Assembly (NCBI GenBank): GCA_002435835.1
Contig: DIVM01000049.1
Span: 1 to 41,618 of the forward strand
Direction of reading: 5' to 3'
Source of the DNA: Firmicutes bacterium UBA6132
GTDB lineage: Bacteria; Bacillota_A; Clostridia; Tissierellales; Sedimentibacteraceae
Length of the DNA: 41,618 nt
How positions within the stretch are numbered: the first letter of the stretch is position 1; every line of letters begins with the position of its first letter. The position numbers and the translations under genes were made by a program. Below the pieces are notes generated by a model. The model saw only the letters and a program-made list of their open reading frames with translations, did not search any database and was not told the DNA's origin. Shown one piece after another: positions 1 to 9,098 of the stretch.

Positions 1-598
1 CATGTCCTTTTTCTTGCAATAATTTCATCAAAATTTCATTAACACCAATCATTCCTGTACAGCCCAGTATAAGTAATTGTGCATCGTATTTTTCTATTGC
101 CTCAATTGCTAAGTCAAATAGTGAATTAATCATGCGTTCCTTATCTACTAACTCTAAAACAGGAATGTTTATGGCTTTAACTGACGCAAGTTTTCTTTCT
201 ATGCCTGCATCTAAAGCTATTCGTTCAATTATTGGAACTACGCCATCTGTTACAGTAATTACAGAAAAACGATTAGATAGATCTGCAGCGTATATCATTG
301 TACTCCTACATGGCCCAACTACTGGTATATCTATTAACTCCCTTAATGCGTCCAATCCAGGATCGCCCATACAACTAATAAAAACCCCATCATAACCTTG
401 TGCCTCTGCTTCTAATCCTAACTTTATAATTCCTGGGGCTGCTAGCGCTTCATCATATGCACATTCTATTGAAGCTGTACCATAAGGAATTCTCTGGACG
501 TCAATTTTAACTCCTGGAGAAGATAATTTTTGTGCCTCAGCAATTGATTCATTTTCAAAATTAACATCTGTAATTGGGCAAATATATTTAATTTTCAT
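1..598 (-). CDS. Asp/Glu/hydantoin racemase family protein (3' end beyond window)
   Basis: Reading the minus strand from ATG at 598 gives 199 residues that run off the window edge, so the C-terminus is missing. TAGGAGG lies just upstream of the start. The protein begins MKIKYICPITDVNFENES and has the two cysteine motifs expected of the Asp/Glu/hydantoin racemase fold: FISCMGDPG (Cys about 76) and LILGCTGM (Cys about 180), the usual acid/base pair of cofactor-independent racemases. It is the third gene of a minus-strand unit with an NCS1 permease and a DUF917 protein, about 150 bp after the permease stop. Hydantoin racemase is the likeliest reading. A maleate isomerase or aspartate/glutamate racemase cannot be excluded without the missing end and a family tree. 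Confidence 0.85.
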   Translation of the reverse strand, partial: MKIKYICPITDVNFENESIAEAQKLSSPGVKIDVQRIPYGTASIECAYDEALAAPGIIKLGLEAEAQGYDGVFISCMGDPGLDALRELIDIPVVGPCRSTMIYAADLSNRFSVITVTDGVVPIIERIALDAGIERKLASVKAINIPVLELVDKERMINSLFDLAIEAIEKYDAQLLILGCTGMIGVNEILMKLLQEKGH

Positions 599-655
599 AA
601 CATCCTCCTAAAAATAAAAATATTATCAATGTATTTCCTTGGAACTACCAATACG

Positions 656-692
656 GGAAAATAAATATATTTACTAAACATATTTATTTTCC
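656..692. repeat. 13-bp inverted repeat between permease and racemase genes
   Basis: GGAAAATAAATAT at 656-668 is inverted as ATATTTATTTTCC at 680-692 around an 11-nt loop. It lies between the permease stop and the racemase start inside a probable operon. There is no clear T-run on the minus strand, so it is more likely an mRNA-processing or partial-termination hairpin than a strong terminator. Confidence 0.5.
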
Positions 693-755
693 TTTTGCAA
701 TTAACATGTTATAGCAAAATATTTTATACAATTATGCTTATATATATATAATCTT

Positions 756-2087
756 TTAACATAATCCTTCTTCATTTTCTGTTGCTTTACCTATATCTCC
801 ATTAATTTTTAATGATTTAAAGAGAACTTTGATTATATAGTAAGCTGCAAAACCTACAACTAATGAATTAATACAAGAAATTCCCCATTTTAAACCAAAA
901 CCAACAATGACAGCTAAGAACCAAGCGATAAATGCTTCTACACTTATTTTTTTATAAGCTGCTCCTTTTCCAAAGTTATATTTTCCCTTGTTTAGTATAT
1001 AATAATCAGCTATCATAATTCCAGCAACTGGAGGTATTCCAGTACCTAAAAACAACAACCAATTGGTTAAATAATTTACTAAACCAAAGGCTCCCAATAT
1101 CGTTGCAATAACTCCGGCAATAATTACTATTTTCTTTTTTGGTAAAGGTACAATGTTACTAAATGCAAGCGATGATGAATAAAGATTGTTATCATTTGTT
1201 GTCCATTGTGCAAGTATTAATACTATTAGTGCTGGTGCTCCAAGAACAAGTAGCATTGCAGCTGCTACATCTGAATTACCTGAAACTAAACACATTGTAT
1301 ATCCAGCTATAATTACAAAACTATGTGCTATTATATAACCAATAGAAGTTGCTATAACACTATCCTTTGAGTTTTTTGCATATCGAGTAACATCTGGTTG
1401 TATTACACCTCCTACAGCAAATGCTCCTACAACCATTGTTATAGCAGCACCAATAGTGATAGTACCTCCTGTCTGTAAAGCCATCAATGCATTCCACCCT
1501 CCAATCTTCGCTGAAGCTATTGCTAGTCCAATTCCGGATATAATGAAAATAGCAGGTGCTGCAATGTTACTAAGCAAACTCAATCCCTTAAATCCAATAA
1601 AGGCAGTAGACATCATCAATAATCCACCCCAGATACCTGCTACAACAGGTTCTGATATAAATCCAAGATTTGGGAACATTGCATGAATTGTATTACCAAA
1701 GAAGCCACATTGATATCCATACCAACCAACTAATGTTACTGCGAAAATAACTGAAATAATTTTTGATCCTATTGAACCAAACGAATGTCTAATCAACATA
1801 GATGTACTTACACCTTCTCTTGATCCCATAACTCCAACAAATCCAGAATAGATTGTTAGTATAACGTTACCAAAAACTGCAGCAATAATTGCATTTTTTA
1901 TATTTAATCCAGACATTAATGCAGCACCTGTATAAAGTCCTGCCATTGAAATACAAAATCCTATTAATACCATCGATAAAGATAATAGCGATCTCCTCTT
2001 TGCTATCGGAACCCTACTCCTTGCATAATCATTTCCCGATTCGTCAATATTTAAATTTACTTGTACCTTTTCATCACCGTTTACCAT
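756..2087 (-). CDS. NCS1 family permease (cytosine/hydantoin/allantoin type)
   Basis: A 443-residue integral membrane protein with about 12 hydrophobic segments. After a hydrophilic N-terminus ending RVPIAKRRSLLSLS come the family-typical regions MAGLYTGAALMSGLNIKNAI, GWYGYQCGFFG and GGVIQPDVTRYAKNSKD, the last a hallmark of CodB-like NCS1 carriers. NCS1 proteins import nucleobases, allantoin or hydantoins with Na+ or H+. I place the start at the second ATG (2087), because the upstream in-frame ATG at 2099 belongs to the sequence ATGGAGGT, which is the ribosome binding site itself. With a racemase downstream and a DUF917 protein upstream, a hydantoin-like or amino-acid-derived ring compound is a reasonable substrate guess. 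The sequence alone does not fix the substrate. Confidence 0.9.
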   Translation of the reverse strand: MVNGDEKVQVNLNIDESGNDYARSRVPIAKRRSLLSLSMVLIGFCISMAGLYTGAALMSGLNIKNAIIAAVFGNVILTIYSGFVGVMGSREGVSTSMLIRHSFGSIGSKIISVIFAVTLVGWYGYQCGFFGNTIHAMFPNLGFISEPVVAGIWGGLLMMSTAFIGFKGLSLLSNIAAPAIFIISGIGLAIASAKIGGWNALMALQTGGTITIGAAITMVVGAFAVGGVIQPDVTRYAKNSKDSVIATSIGYIIAHSFVIIAGYTMCLVSGNSDVAAAMLLVLGAPALIVLILAQWTTNDNNLYSSSLAFSNIVPLPKKKIVIIAGVIATILGAFGLVNYLTNWLLFLGTGIPPVAGIMIADYYILNKGKYNFGKGAAYKKISVEAFIAWFLAVIVGFGLKWGISCINSLVVGFAAYYIIKVLFKSLKINGDIGKATENEEGLC

Positions 2088-2192
2088 ATAAACCTCCATT
2101 TAGATTTTTTATGAATATTATGACATTTTTCTCTCCTTGGCTTTACAATAGCAGTCATTTTGTGAATATTTTTAATATACATTTTCTTAAAA

Positions 2193-2279
2193 TTAAGTGT
2201 AAAAGAGAAAAAACCTTTTTATTACTATTTCATTGAATCTCTTTCATTATTTAATAAGGTTATTCTCTATTACACTTAA
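2193..2279. repeat. long imperfect inverted repeat upstream of the NCS1 permease
   Basis: The arm at 2193-2217 (begins TTAAGTGTAA, contains AGAGAA, ends AACCTT) pairs with the arm at 2256-2279 (begins AAGGTT, contains TTCTCT, ends TTACACTTAA), interrupted by single-base mismatches or bulges and enclosing a loop of about 38 nt. It occupies the roughly 300-bp gap between the DUF917 stop and the permease start. It could be an attenuator in the permease leader or a small MITE-like remnant. I see nothing else in this gap. Confidence 0.6.
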
Positions 2280-2387
2280 CAGAAAATATATATTTACTTC
2301 AATAAAATAATGTATAAATTAGCACAAATTCGTTGATTATGTAATTGGTAAATAATCATAGATGAAATAACGAAATTGATGTAATTA

Positions 2388-3527
2388 TTATTTTACTAAC
2401 TCTTCTATTGGAATGTAATCAAAATCAAAGCCAAAATATCTTGGTCCTAAAATTCCAATACCTTTATCACTTCGGAAAACATCAATAGCTTTTATTCCTA
2501 TAACTGCTACTTTCCTACCTTCTAATAATTTTGGATTCGTACATGGTTCACCAGTTTGGCTATCAATAACAATTATAGAATCAGGACTTGTAGCTATAAC
2601 CTTATTGTTTTTCCAACATACATGGTTTTCATTTTTAAACCATACTTTTACTGTATCACCTTCGTATTCACTCTCACCAGTAACAGTATGTGTACCCCAA
2701 TAATAACCTTCTTTATCCTCTGTTTCTTTTTTTGTTAAAGTTCCTTTTATCAACAACCATCCTTGTAGTTCCTCTAATATAGTTTCAACAGGATCTTTGC
2801 CTTCTTCCCTTGATTGACGTATTAATTTTCCCAATCGAAGACTTCTGCTTAGAGTACCAGGAAGAATTGCTTGCTTCATTTCTTTTCCTGTCAATAAAAA
2901 TCCTGTATCTCCTGTTAACCCATATGCTACCTCACTGATTTTCTTACCTATCTTTTCAACTACACGATAACTCATTGAACTCTTAATAATGCTTGTATTA
3001 CCAAACTCATCAACTACAGCCAGTGGCCATAAAGGGTAGTTATGAAGATATGGAGTAGTTTGCGGAATTTCTGGAATTGCTCTACCAGTGTAGTCTCCAT
3101 CTATAGTTGGTAACCCAACAGCTAAACCCGCTCCAATACAACCAGGTGTACTTGCTCCACCAAGTTCTAACGGAACAACTGCATCAATTTTTTTACCTGT
3201 GTATTCTGATAATTCTTTTATTGAATTTGCAATTCTTTCTTTCTCTGTATATAATGATGACTCGTCATTTAGTCCATATGAATCCATCTCCTTTATTAAC
3301 TCTGGAGTATGTGGAGCTATAGAACCCATAAGAAATGGACAAGCTGTTAATGCATCATCAGGTACATCTTCTACATCGATCCATCCTACTTCTTTCCCTA
3401 ATTCCAATTCGCTTAATAATGACTGTAAACCATTCTCAGCTAGTCCACCACCACCAGTACCTAGCAAAGTACAACCACGTACAAAATCCTCAACATCTGT
3501 TTTTGTTTTTAAAATTGTTTTAGCCAT
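2388..3527 (-). CDS. DUF917 family protein (S-methyl-thiohydantoin desulfurase-like)
   Basis: A 379-residue soluble protein starting MAKTILKTKTDVEDFVRG. It shows the DUF917 family pattern: GCTLLGTGGGG near residue 20, GASTPG around residue 125, GLPTIDGDYTGRAIPEIPQ around residue 140, and a C-terminal half with VIDSQTGEPCTNPKL. Related DUF917 proteins are annotated as S-methyl-thiohydantoin desulfurases or hydantoinase-like enzymes, so action on a hydantoin-type ring is inferred from the family rather than shown. The in-frame GTG at 3542 lies in the ribosome binding site GTGGAGG, so the ATG at 3527 is chosen. It is the first gene of the unit with the NCS1 permease and racemase. Confidence 0.87.
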   Translation of the reverse strand: MAKTILKTKTDVEDFVRGCTLLGTGGGGLAENGLQSLLSELELGKEVGWIDVEDVPDDALTACPFLMGSIAPHTPELIKEMDSYGLNDESSLYTEKERIANSIKELSEYTGKKIDAVVPLELGGASTPGCIGAGLAVGLPTIDGDYTGRAIPEIPQTTPYLHNYPLWPLAVVDEFGNTSIIKSSMSYRVVEKIGKKISEVAYGLTGDTGFLLTGKEMKQAILPGTLSRSLRLGKLIRQSREEGKDPVETILEELQGWLLIKGTLTKKETEDKEGYYWGTHTVTGESEYEGDTVKVWFKNENHVCWKNNKVIATSPDSIIVIDSQTGEPCTNPKLLEGRKVAVIGIKAIDVFRSDKGIGILGPRYFGFDFDYIPIEELVK

Positions 3528-3669
3528 TTTCTTAACCTCCACTTTTTATTTTGCAATCGATTTCAAATTATTTGTTTACTTAAACTCGATATCTATAATC
3601 TAAATTTAATACATATAACTAAAAATTACAATTGTATTAATAACCAAAAATTTTTAAATAGTTTGTACA

Positions 3670-3678
3670 ATTATACCA
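3670..3678 (-). promoter_or_regulatory. extended -10 promoter candidate for the DUF917 operon
   Basis: On the minus strand the sequence TGGTATAAT, an extended -10 (TGnTATAAT), lies about 140 bp before the DUF917 start. No good -35 is visible, which extended -10 promoters tolerate. Based on sequence pattern only. Confidence 0.4.
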
Positions 3679-3744
3679 ACAAATAAAATATAATTACTTA
3701 AAATCATTATAAATTCAAACTTTATTTAAATAAATAATTTTCTA

Positions 3745-4082
3745 TTAATAATATAAGTTACAGGAAAGTTTTAATATATGAAAAATCACTTTAATCTCTT
3801 TTTTATCAAAAAAACTTAATATCAAAAACCCTTCATCAAAAACCATAATCTTCTCCACAAGTTTGAAAAACAAATCCACATCAAACTCATCAATCGGCCC
3901 AGCTTCTTTAAATATTCCTATAAACATGCTGTTACCTTTATTAATACATCATTACTTTCAATCTGCTCTTGCCACTTTGCCAAGAAATGTTCCTTGTTTT
4001 CAGCTAATGCATTAAAAGCTTCTATATAAACCTTATAAAACACCTCATCATCAACATGACTGTTGTCACAGCCCACTTTGCC
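3745..4082 (-). pseudogene. C-terminal remnant of a large serine recombinase (frameshifted)
   Basis: Two overlapping minus-strand fragments in different frames form the tail of a TnpX/TndX-type large serine recombinase. The first (4082 to 3918) reads GCDNSHVDDEVFYKVYIEAF then NALAENKEHFLAKWQEQI, resembling the region just after the zinc ribbon in this family. The second (3927 to 3745) reads GPIDEFDVDLFFKLVEKIMV and ends with DGxxI-like residues FFDKKEI, the usual C-terminal block. A +1 shift separates them, and the resolvase catalytic domain and most of the zinc ribbon are absent. It lies directly downstream of the truncated yifB in the same orientation, as expected for the integrase-proximal end of an element integrated in that gene and then mostly deleted. 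Identification rests on remembered family motifs. Confidence 0.7.
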
Positions 4083-4353
4083 ATTTCAGTATATTTATCA
4101 TTGCATATTTTGTCATATTATGTGTATTTCCAAGTAAATATATTATTTTTAAAATGATATTACTTCTGCTACATTGTATTAATTTCGCCAATTTCTATTT
4201 TCGCTAAAATGTTATTGATTTTTTATAGGTGGGGTAACCTTAAATGCAATAAATTAAATTCTATTCAATAAAACACACGTTACATTTCCCTATTTATAAA
4301 TTCTATAATGCAAAAAAGCCCTGATTTCTGTGCTTTCTAAGGAGCTTATTACC

Positions 4354-5271
4354 TTATTCATCTAAAAATAAGACGCCATAATGAGATAAGGATACTTCAC
4401 CTGGGTTAGGCCTACTGCCTCCACCTGCCATTGCTGCTCGTGAAGATGTGTGATGAGGGGAACGAAATGGGCGTTTTTTTATTAAACCTTTTAAGTTTAA
4501 CAAACCTGATATACTGTAAATTTTAGTTACTTCCATAGATTCTTCCTGTGTTAAATCAGGAAGTATTGTAGGTATGCGTCTTGCTATCATAGTTTTGCCA
4601 GAACCTGGACTTCCTAAGAGTAGTAAATTATGCATGCCAGCGGCTGCAATTTCTACAGCTCTTTTCATAGCAGGCTGTCCTTTTATTTCAGAAAAGCCTT
4701 CAAAGTAATCTTCTATATTTTTAACTTCATTAAAAGAAGCAAAATATGGTTCTATATTAATTTTGTCATTTAAATAATCAACTATATCCCTAAGATTTTC
4801 AACAGGAATTATTTTTATACCTTCTATTACACCACATTCTTCCCTATTATCGTATGGAAGAATAATTCTTTCATATTTATTTTTGAGCATGCTTATAACC
4901 ATGGGCAATGCTCCATCAAATGCTGTAATTTTTCCATCTAAAGAAAGCTCGCCAATAATACATGTTTTTTCATCTATATTTTTGTTTATTTCTTTAGAAG
5001 CTAATAGAATTCCTATGGCAATAGGCAAATCTATTTGGCTTCCTTCTTTTTTTAAATTTGCTGGAACTAAATTAACAGTAATCCTGCTCACAGGAAATTT
5101 AAATCCACTATTTTTTATTGCAGACCGAACTCTTTCCTTAGATTCTTTTATAGAAGCATCTGGAAGTCCTACAATTGAAAAGTTTGGCAATCCCCCTGAC
5201 AAATCTGTTTCAACCTCTATTTCATAACCATCAAGACCATAAAGCACGCACGTTTTTATTTTAGATAACAT
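4354..5271 (-). pseudogene. yifB: truncated YifB/ComM-type Mg-chelatase-like AAA+ ATPase
   Basis: The frame encodes the first 305 residues of YifB/ComM, which is normally about 500 residues. The N-terminal Lon-protease-like (ChlI) domain is intact: SKIKTCVLYGLDGYEIEVET, then SIVGLPDASIKESKERVRSA and NLVPANLKKEGSQIDLPIAI. The AAA+ domain follows with Walker A LLLGSPGSGKT and runs to the Walker B motif GVLFLDE, where a stop codon interrupts the expected LPEF continuation. Arginine finger, sensor motifs and C-terminal domain are missing, so it should be inactive. In bacteria with ComM the protein aids branch migration of incoming DNA. The start is set at 5271, because the ATG at 5286 is part of the ribosome binding site ATGGAGG. 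The downstream recombinase remnant points to interruption by a mobile element. Confidence 0.85.
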
Positions 5272-5885
5272 AATACAAACCTCCACGATTTATTTTATGC
5301 TAAACATTCAAGTTGTGGAAATTATATCCTATTTCTTTATTATTTACAATAGACTTAAAAAATAATTGCATATGGTTGAAATAAGAACATATGTAACTTT
5401 AAAATTATTTATGTTTTGTTATAAAAGCACATTTTATTAAGTAATCTTTTTTTATATAATTAAAGAAATATAAAGTAATTAAATTTTATATTTCTTGCAA
5501 AATTTTAGTTAAAAAATGACAAAATTATTATATAAGGCTCGATTTATGTATAAAATATAGCCATAACCTTAATTTATTTATTTATTATCTTCGCTTTCAT
5601 CACCTTAGGTATATTATGTAGAATATTTATTCTTTTGTAAATATGCTTATCTTAATATTTTTATGAAGAACATTTAATACCCTATTACAAATTGATTATA
5701 GTATATTGCTTAACAATCCCATATAACATTCTAAAAACATATAATAAATTTGAGCGAATTATCTAAAAGTTTCTATATTTAAGGCTATGTTGGTATTACA
5801 AGAAACTATAGTTCACTTATTTATGACTTAAAACATTATGCTTTGGTTATAATAACCCAAATATGTAATATAAGGAGGTCATGTT
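5272..5885. other. long A+T-rich intergenic region without a recognisable gene
   Basis: About 600 bases between the divergent yifB remnant and the DUF255 gene, with stops in all frames. ACATATGT at 5387-5394 resembles the GACATATGTC motif found later in the window but lacks the outer G and C. GGTTATAATAACC near 5845 contains TATAAT and may be the -10 of the DUF255 gene, without a good -35. Nothing else is recognised. Confidence 0.5.
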
Positions 5886-7916
5886 TTGAAACAATCAACT
5901 GAAATGCCAAATAGATTAATAAATGAAAAGTCACCATATTTATTGCAACATGCATATAACCCTATAGAATGGTTTCCTTGGACTGAAGAAGCCTTTGCTA
6001 AAGCAAAAGCTGAAGATAAACCTATATTTTTAAGCATAGGTTATAGTACTTGTCATTGGTGTCATGTGATGGCTCATGAATCTTTTGAGGATGATGAGAT
6101 TGCAGAAGCTTTAAATAAAAATTTTGTATCTATAAAGGTAGACAGAGAAGAGCGCCCAGATGTAGATGCTGTATATATGAATGTAACACAAAATATGACA
6201 GGCAGCGGAGGATGGCCTATGACTTTAATTATGACTCCTGACAAGAAACCATTTTTTGCTGCTACATATATTCCTAAAAAAGCAAGGTATAATATGAAAG
6301 GATTGTTAGATATTTTAGATATCGTGTCTTTTAAGTGGAAAAATAATAAAGATGAGCTAATAAATTCAAGCAATAAGATTACAGATTATATAAAACAAGC
6401 TGAAGATACAGATTATAAAAAAATAAAATTATCTAAAGAAATAATCAAAAATGCATATAAAACATTAGAGTTAAATTTTGATGAAGAGCATGGTGGATTC
6501 GGTAAAGTTCCCAAATTTCCACAAGCAAGTAATTTATCGTTTCTCTTGAGATATTTCCTGTTGGAAAATAATAAACACTCACTTTATATGGTAGAAAAAT
6601 CATTAGAAAGCATGTATAAGGGCGGAATTTTCGATCATATTGGATTTGGATTTTCTCGTTATTCAACTGATGATAAATGGTTAGTGCCACATTTTGAAAA
6701 AATGCTCTACGACAATGCCCAGCTGGCAATTTGCTATGCAGAAGTATATCAAATCACTAAAATTGATTTATTTAAAAATGTTGTTGAAAAAATATTGGAT
6801 TATATATTAAGAGAAATGACTCATGAAGAAGGAGGCTTTTATTCAGCTCAAGATGCTGACAGCGAGGGAGAAGAAGGTAAGTATTATGTTTTTGCTCCTG
6901 ATGAAATGATTAATCTTTTAGGGGTTGAAGACGGAAAATATTTCAATCAATATTTTGATGTAACTATAAAAGGCAATTTTGAAGGAAAAAATATACTTAA
7001 CCTTATAAATAACGATGATTATTTTGAGCGTGATGAAAGAATAGAAAAATTAATTAAGAAAGTTTATGAATACCGTCTAACTAGAACAATGCTGCATAAG
7101 GATGATAAAATCCTTACTTCTTGGAACGGAATGATGATTGCTGCTTTCGCTATTGCTTATAAGTCATTTAATAATGAAAAATACTTAGAATCAGCTGAAA
7201 GTGCAATAAACTTTATTGAAAAATATTTAATAGATGAAACCAACAATATAGGCGTAAGATATCGTGAAGATTCTGTTATGAAAAATGGAACATTGGAAGA
7301 CTATGCCTATTACATTTGGGGATTGATTGAAATGTACTCTGCTACATTTAAGGTGAAATACTTAAAAAGAGCTTTTACATTAAATGAAAAAATGATTGAA
7401 TTGTTCTTTGATGATGCTAAAGGTGGTTTCTTTATGACCAGTAAAGAAGGAGAATCTTTAATTTATAATCCTAAAGAGGTATATGATGGGGCAATGCCTT
7501 CCGGAAATTCTGTTGCTTCGTATAATTTAATGAGACTTGCTAAAATTACCGGAAATATAAAATTAGAGGAAATTGCTCTGAAGCAGATAGAATTTTTAAC
7601 TAATATTGTATCCGAATATCCATCAGGTTATACTTTTGCTTTGTTATCAATGCTTTTTGAATTGTATCCATCACAAGAATTAGTAGCAATTGTTGAAAAT
7701 GATGAAGAAATGGTTAGGTTTAAAAGAAATATTAATAATGATTTTATTGCAAATACTAATGTAGTGGCAATTAAATATTCTGATTTAAATGAATTAGGTG
7801 AGGTTATTAAATATATTAAGGATTACAAATTGAAGGATAATAAAACTACTTATTATATATGCAAAAATAAAAGTTGTTCATTGCCTATAACTGATTTAGA
7901 AGAATTAAACTTTTAA
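5886..7916 (+). CDS. thioredoxin domain-containing protein, DUF255/YyaL (SSP411-like) family
   Basis: A 676-residue protein, full length for the YyaL/SSP411 family. The N-terminal DUF255 thioredoxin-like domain has the signature [20 protein letters not shown] and WFPW, then [11 protein letters not shown] with the redox-like CxxC pair (about residues 55-58), then [15 protein letters not shown] and [14 protein letters not shown]. The remainder resembles an (alpha/alpha)6 barrel of the N-acylglucosamine 2-epimerase/glycosidase fold, with [43 protein letters not shown] and [13 protein letters not shown]. Cellular function is not established for the family. The start is TTG at 5886 behind AAGGAGGTC; the ATG at 5881 runs into an immediate stop. 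It appears monocistronic, with a minus-strand RNA terminator converging on its 3' end. Confidence 0.92.
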   Translation: MKQSTEMPNRLINEKSPYLLQHAYNPIEWFPWTEEAFAKAKAEDKPIFLSIGYSTCHWCHVMAHESFEDDEIAEALNKNFVSIKVDREERPDVDAVYMNVTQNMTGSGGWPMTLIMTPDKKPFFAATYIPKKARYNMKGLLDILDIVSFKWKNNKDELINSSNKITDYIKQAEDTDYKKIKLSKEIIKNAYKTLELNFDEEHGGFGKVPKFPQASNLSFLLRYFLLENNKHSLYMVEKSLESMYKGGIFDHIGFGFSRYSTDDKWLVPHFEKMLYDNAQLAICYAEVYQITKIDLFKNVVEKILDYILREMTHEEGGFYSAQDADSEGEEGKYYVFAPDEMINLLGVEDGKYFNQYFDVTIKGNFEGKNILNLINNDDYFERDERIEKLIKKVYEYRLTRTMLHKDDKILTSWNGMMIAAFAIAYKSFNNEKYLESAESAINFIEKYLIDETNNIGVRYREDSVMKNGTLEDYAYYIWGLIEMYSATFKVKYLKRAFTLNEKMIELFFDDAKGGFFMTSKEGESLIYNPKEVYDGAMPSGNSVASYNLMRLAKITGNIKLEEIALKQIEFLTNIVSEYPSGYTFALLSMLFELYPSQELVAIVENDEEMVRFKRNINNDFIANTNVVAIKYSDLNELGEVIKYIKDYKLKDNKTTYYICKNKSCSLPITDLEELNF

Positions 7917-7924
7917 TAGTTTAT

Positions 7925-8165
7925 TAAAAAAATACCCGCCAAGCTAATGCTCAACGGGTATGTAGAATGGGGCAGTCGGTACATTTTCATGCCGACTTCG
8001 CCCCCTCTTAACCTTATAGCCTTAATGGCTAATGTAATATGCTTGTACTACAGAGATGTGACTTCTGTGTATGACAATATGAAATTAATATATACCCATC
8101 ACCTTTTCCAACTTACCATATAGCTTGTGTTGAATTATCTTTATCATAAGCATCCGTCTTTATAT
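7925..8165 (-). ncRNA. candidate structured non-coding RNA with intrinsic terminator
   Basis: Read on the minus strand, this gap between two genes contains consecutive stems: CAGAAG...CTTCTG-type pairing at about 8051-8067, TAGCC/GGCTA at 8018-8031, and a strong stem at 7969-8004 in which GGGGGCGAAGTCGG pairs with CCGACTGCCCC. It ends in ATACCCG/CGGGTAT (7932-7961) followed by a run of seven T. Such a terminator makes sense only if something is transcribed leftwards here, yet there is no reading frame and the next gene is on the other strand. GGGTAT near 8095 could also pair with ATACCC of the terminator. The 5' end near 8165 is a guess. It may belong to a known clostridial class (raiA/ROC came to mind), which I could not verify. 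Confidence 0.5.
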
Positions 8166-8200
8166 CTTATATTAAGTATGTATTTTGCTTACCTATAAAT

Positions 8201-9001
8201 TCAGTTACCAGCGCTTACGGAAACATCATGTAGTTTATTACTCATACTAATAATTAATTCCTTTAGCTCAGTTTTATCAACCCAATCTTTAGGTAGTGCT
8301 TTTATACCATAACAAGCACCAAGAATATTTCCACAAATAGATCCTGGGGAATCACTGTCACCGTCATGATTTACAGACATATTCAATGATTTTTTAAAGT
8401 CTTTTTCTTTCAGTGCACAATATAAGGCAATTGCTAAAGCTTCTTCTGCAACCCATCCCTCACCAAGTTTTGATATAGCGATATTTGTTTTTTCGTTACT
8501 ACAAGATAAATCAATGGCCTTCATAATTGCATTTAATGTTTCTTCATGATTTGAATAAGTTTTTAAAACTTTTATCGAGTTTAAAGTTCCATCTATTATA
8601 TTATTACAATTTATGAGTTCTGCTATAATTGCAGCAAATACGCCAGCTGCAAGATATCCTGTAGGGTGACCATGAGTAACAGCAGCTTCAGCACCAGCTC
8701 TAAATGCATTTTCCATATCATTATGATAAAACAATCCTATTGGGGCTACTCTCATAACTCCACCACAGCCCTTACTATCATTAATTGGATGTTCTATAGT
8801 TCCCATTTTATTGCTTTCGAGAGCTGATAAACAGCTGATACCAGGTGCTCTTTGAACATATAACTTTTTATATTGCATAATATTATCTTGCTCTCCAATA
8901 GTCATATTTTTTTGAAAATAGACTTTCTTTTCTAAATTAGATTTACTATTCTGTGTATGGAACCATTGTAAGTATGATTGATAAATTAATAAAGGTTGAT
9001 T
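8201..9001 (-). pseudogene. ADP-ribosylglycohydrolase, N-terminally truncated
   Basis: The in-frame sequence opens after a stop at 9002-9004 with NQPLLIYQSYLQWFHTQ, which matches the middle of ADP-ribosylglycohydrolases rather than a start; the first methionine is only at 8905. It continues with CLSAL, GCGGVMRVAPIGLFY, AVTHGHPTGYLAAG and the C-terminal metal-site region VNHDGDSDSPGSICGNILGA. The family normally begins with about 100 more residues (GALAGDALG and a TDDT metal motif), absent here. In the C-terminal DSDST metal motif the usual Thr is replaced by Pro. The missing N-terminus and altered ligand indicate a decayed gene, unless an unusual start rescues it. The family removes ADP-ribose from proteins or related targets, for example in DraG and ARH enzymes. 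Confidence 0.75.
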
Positions 9002-9040
9002 TTAAACCAAAATTTAATAAATTTGTTCATATAAATATAG

Positions 9041-9077
9041 TGAAAAAATAAAAAGCAGGAGTGGGGAAACTCCAGCT
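9041..9077 (-). terminator. intrinsic terminator of the gltS operon
   Basis: On the minus strand, 22 nt after the gltS stop, AGCTGGAGT pairs with ACTCCTGCT around TTCCCC, followed by TTTTATTTTTT. Confidence 0.85.
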
Positions 9078-9098
9078 TCTCTGACATTACCTAATATA

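Noticed and set aside
2087..2099. Upstream ATG starts of several genes (also at 5286, 16437, 17674, 32589)
   Set aside because: In these genes the first in-frame ATG either forms part of the GGAGG site or lies upstream of it, and a second ATG sits at normal spacing after that site.
5387..5394. Another DUF134-type operator
   Set aside because: ACATATGT lacks the outer G and C, is not placed on a recognisable promoter, and such an 8-mer is expected by chance in A+T-rich DNA.
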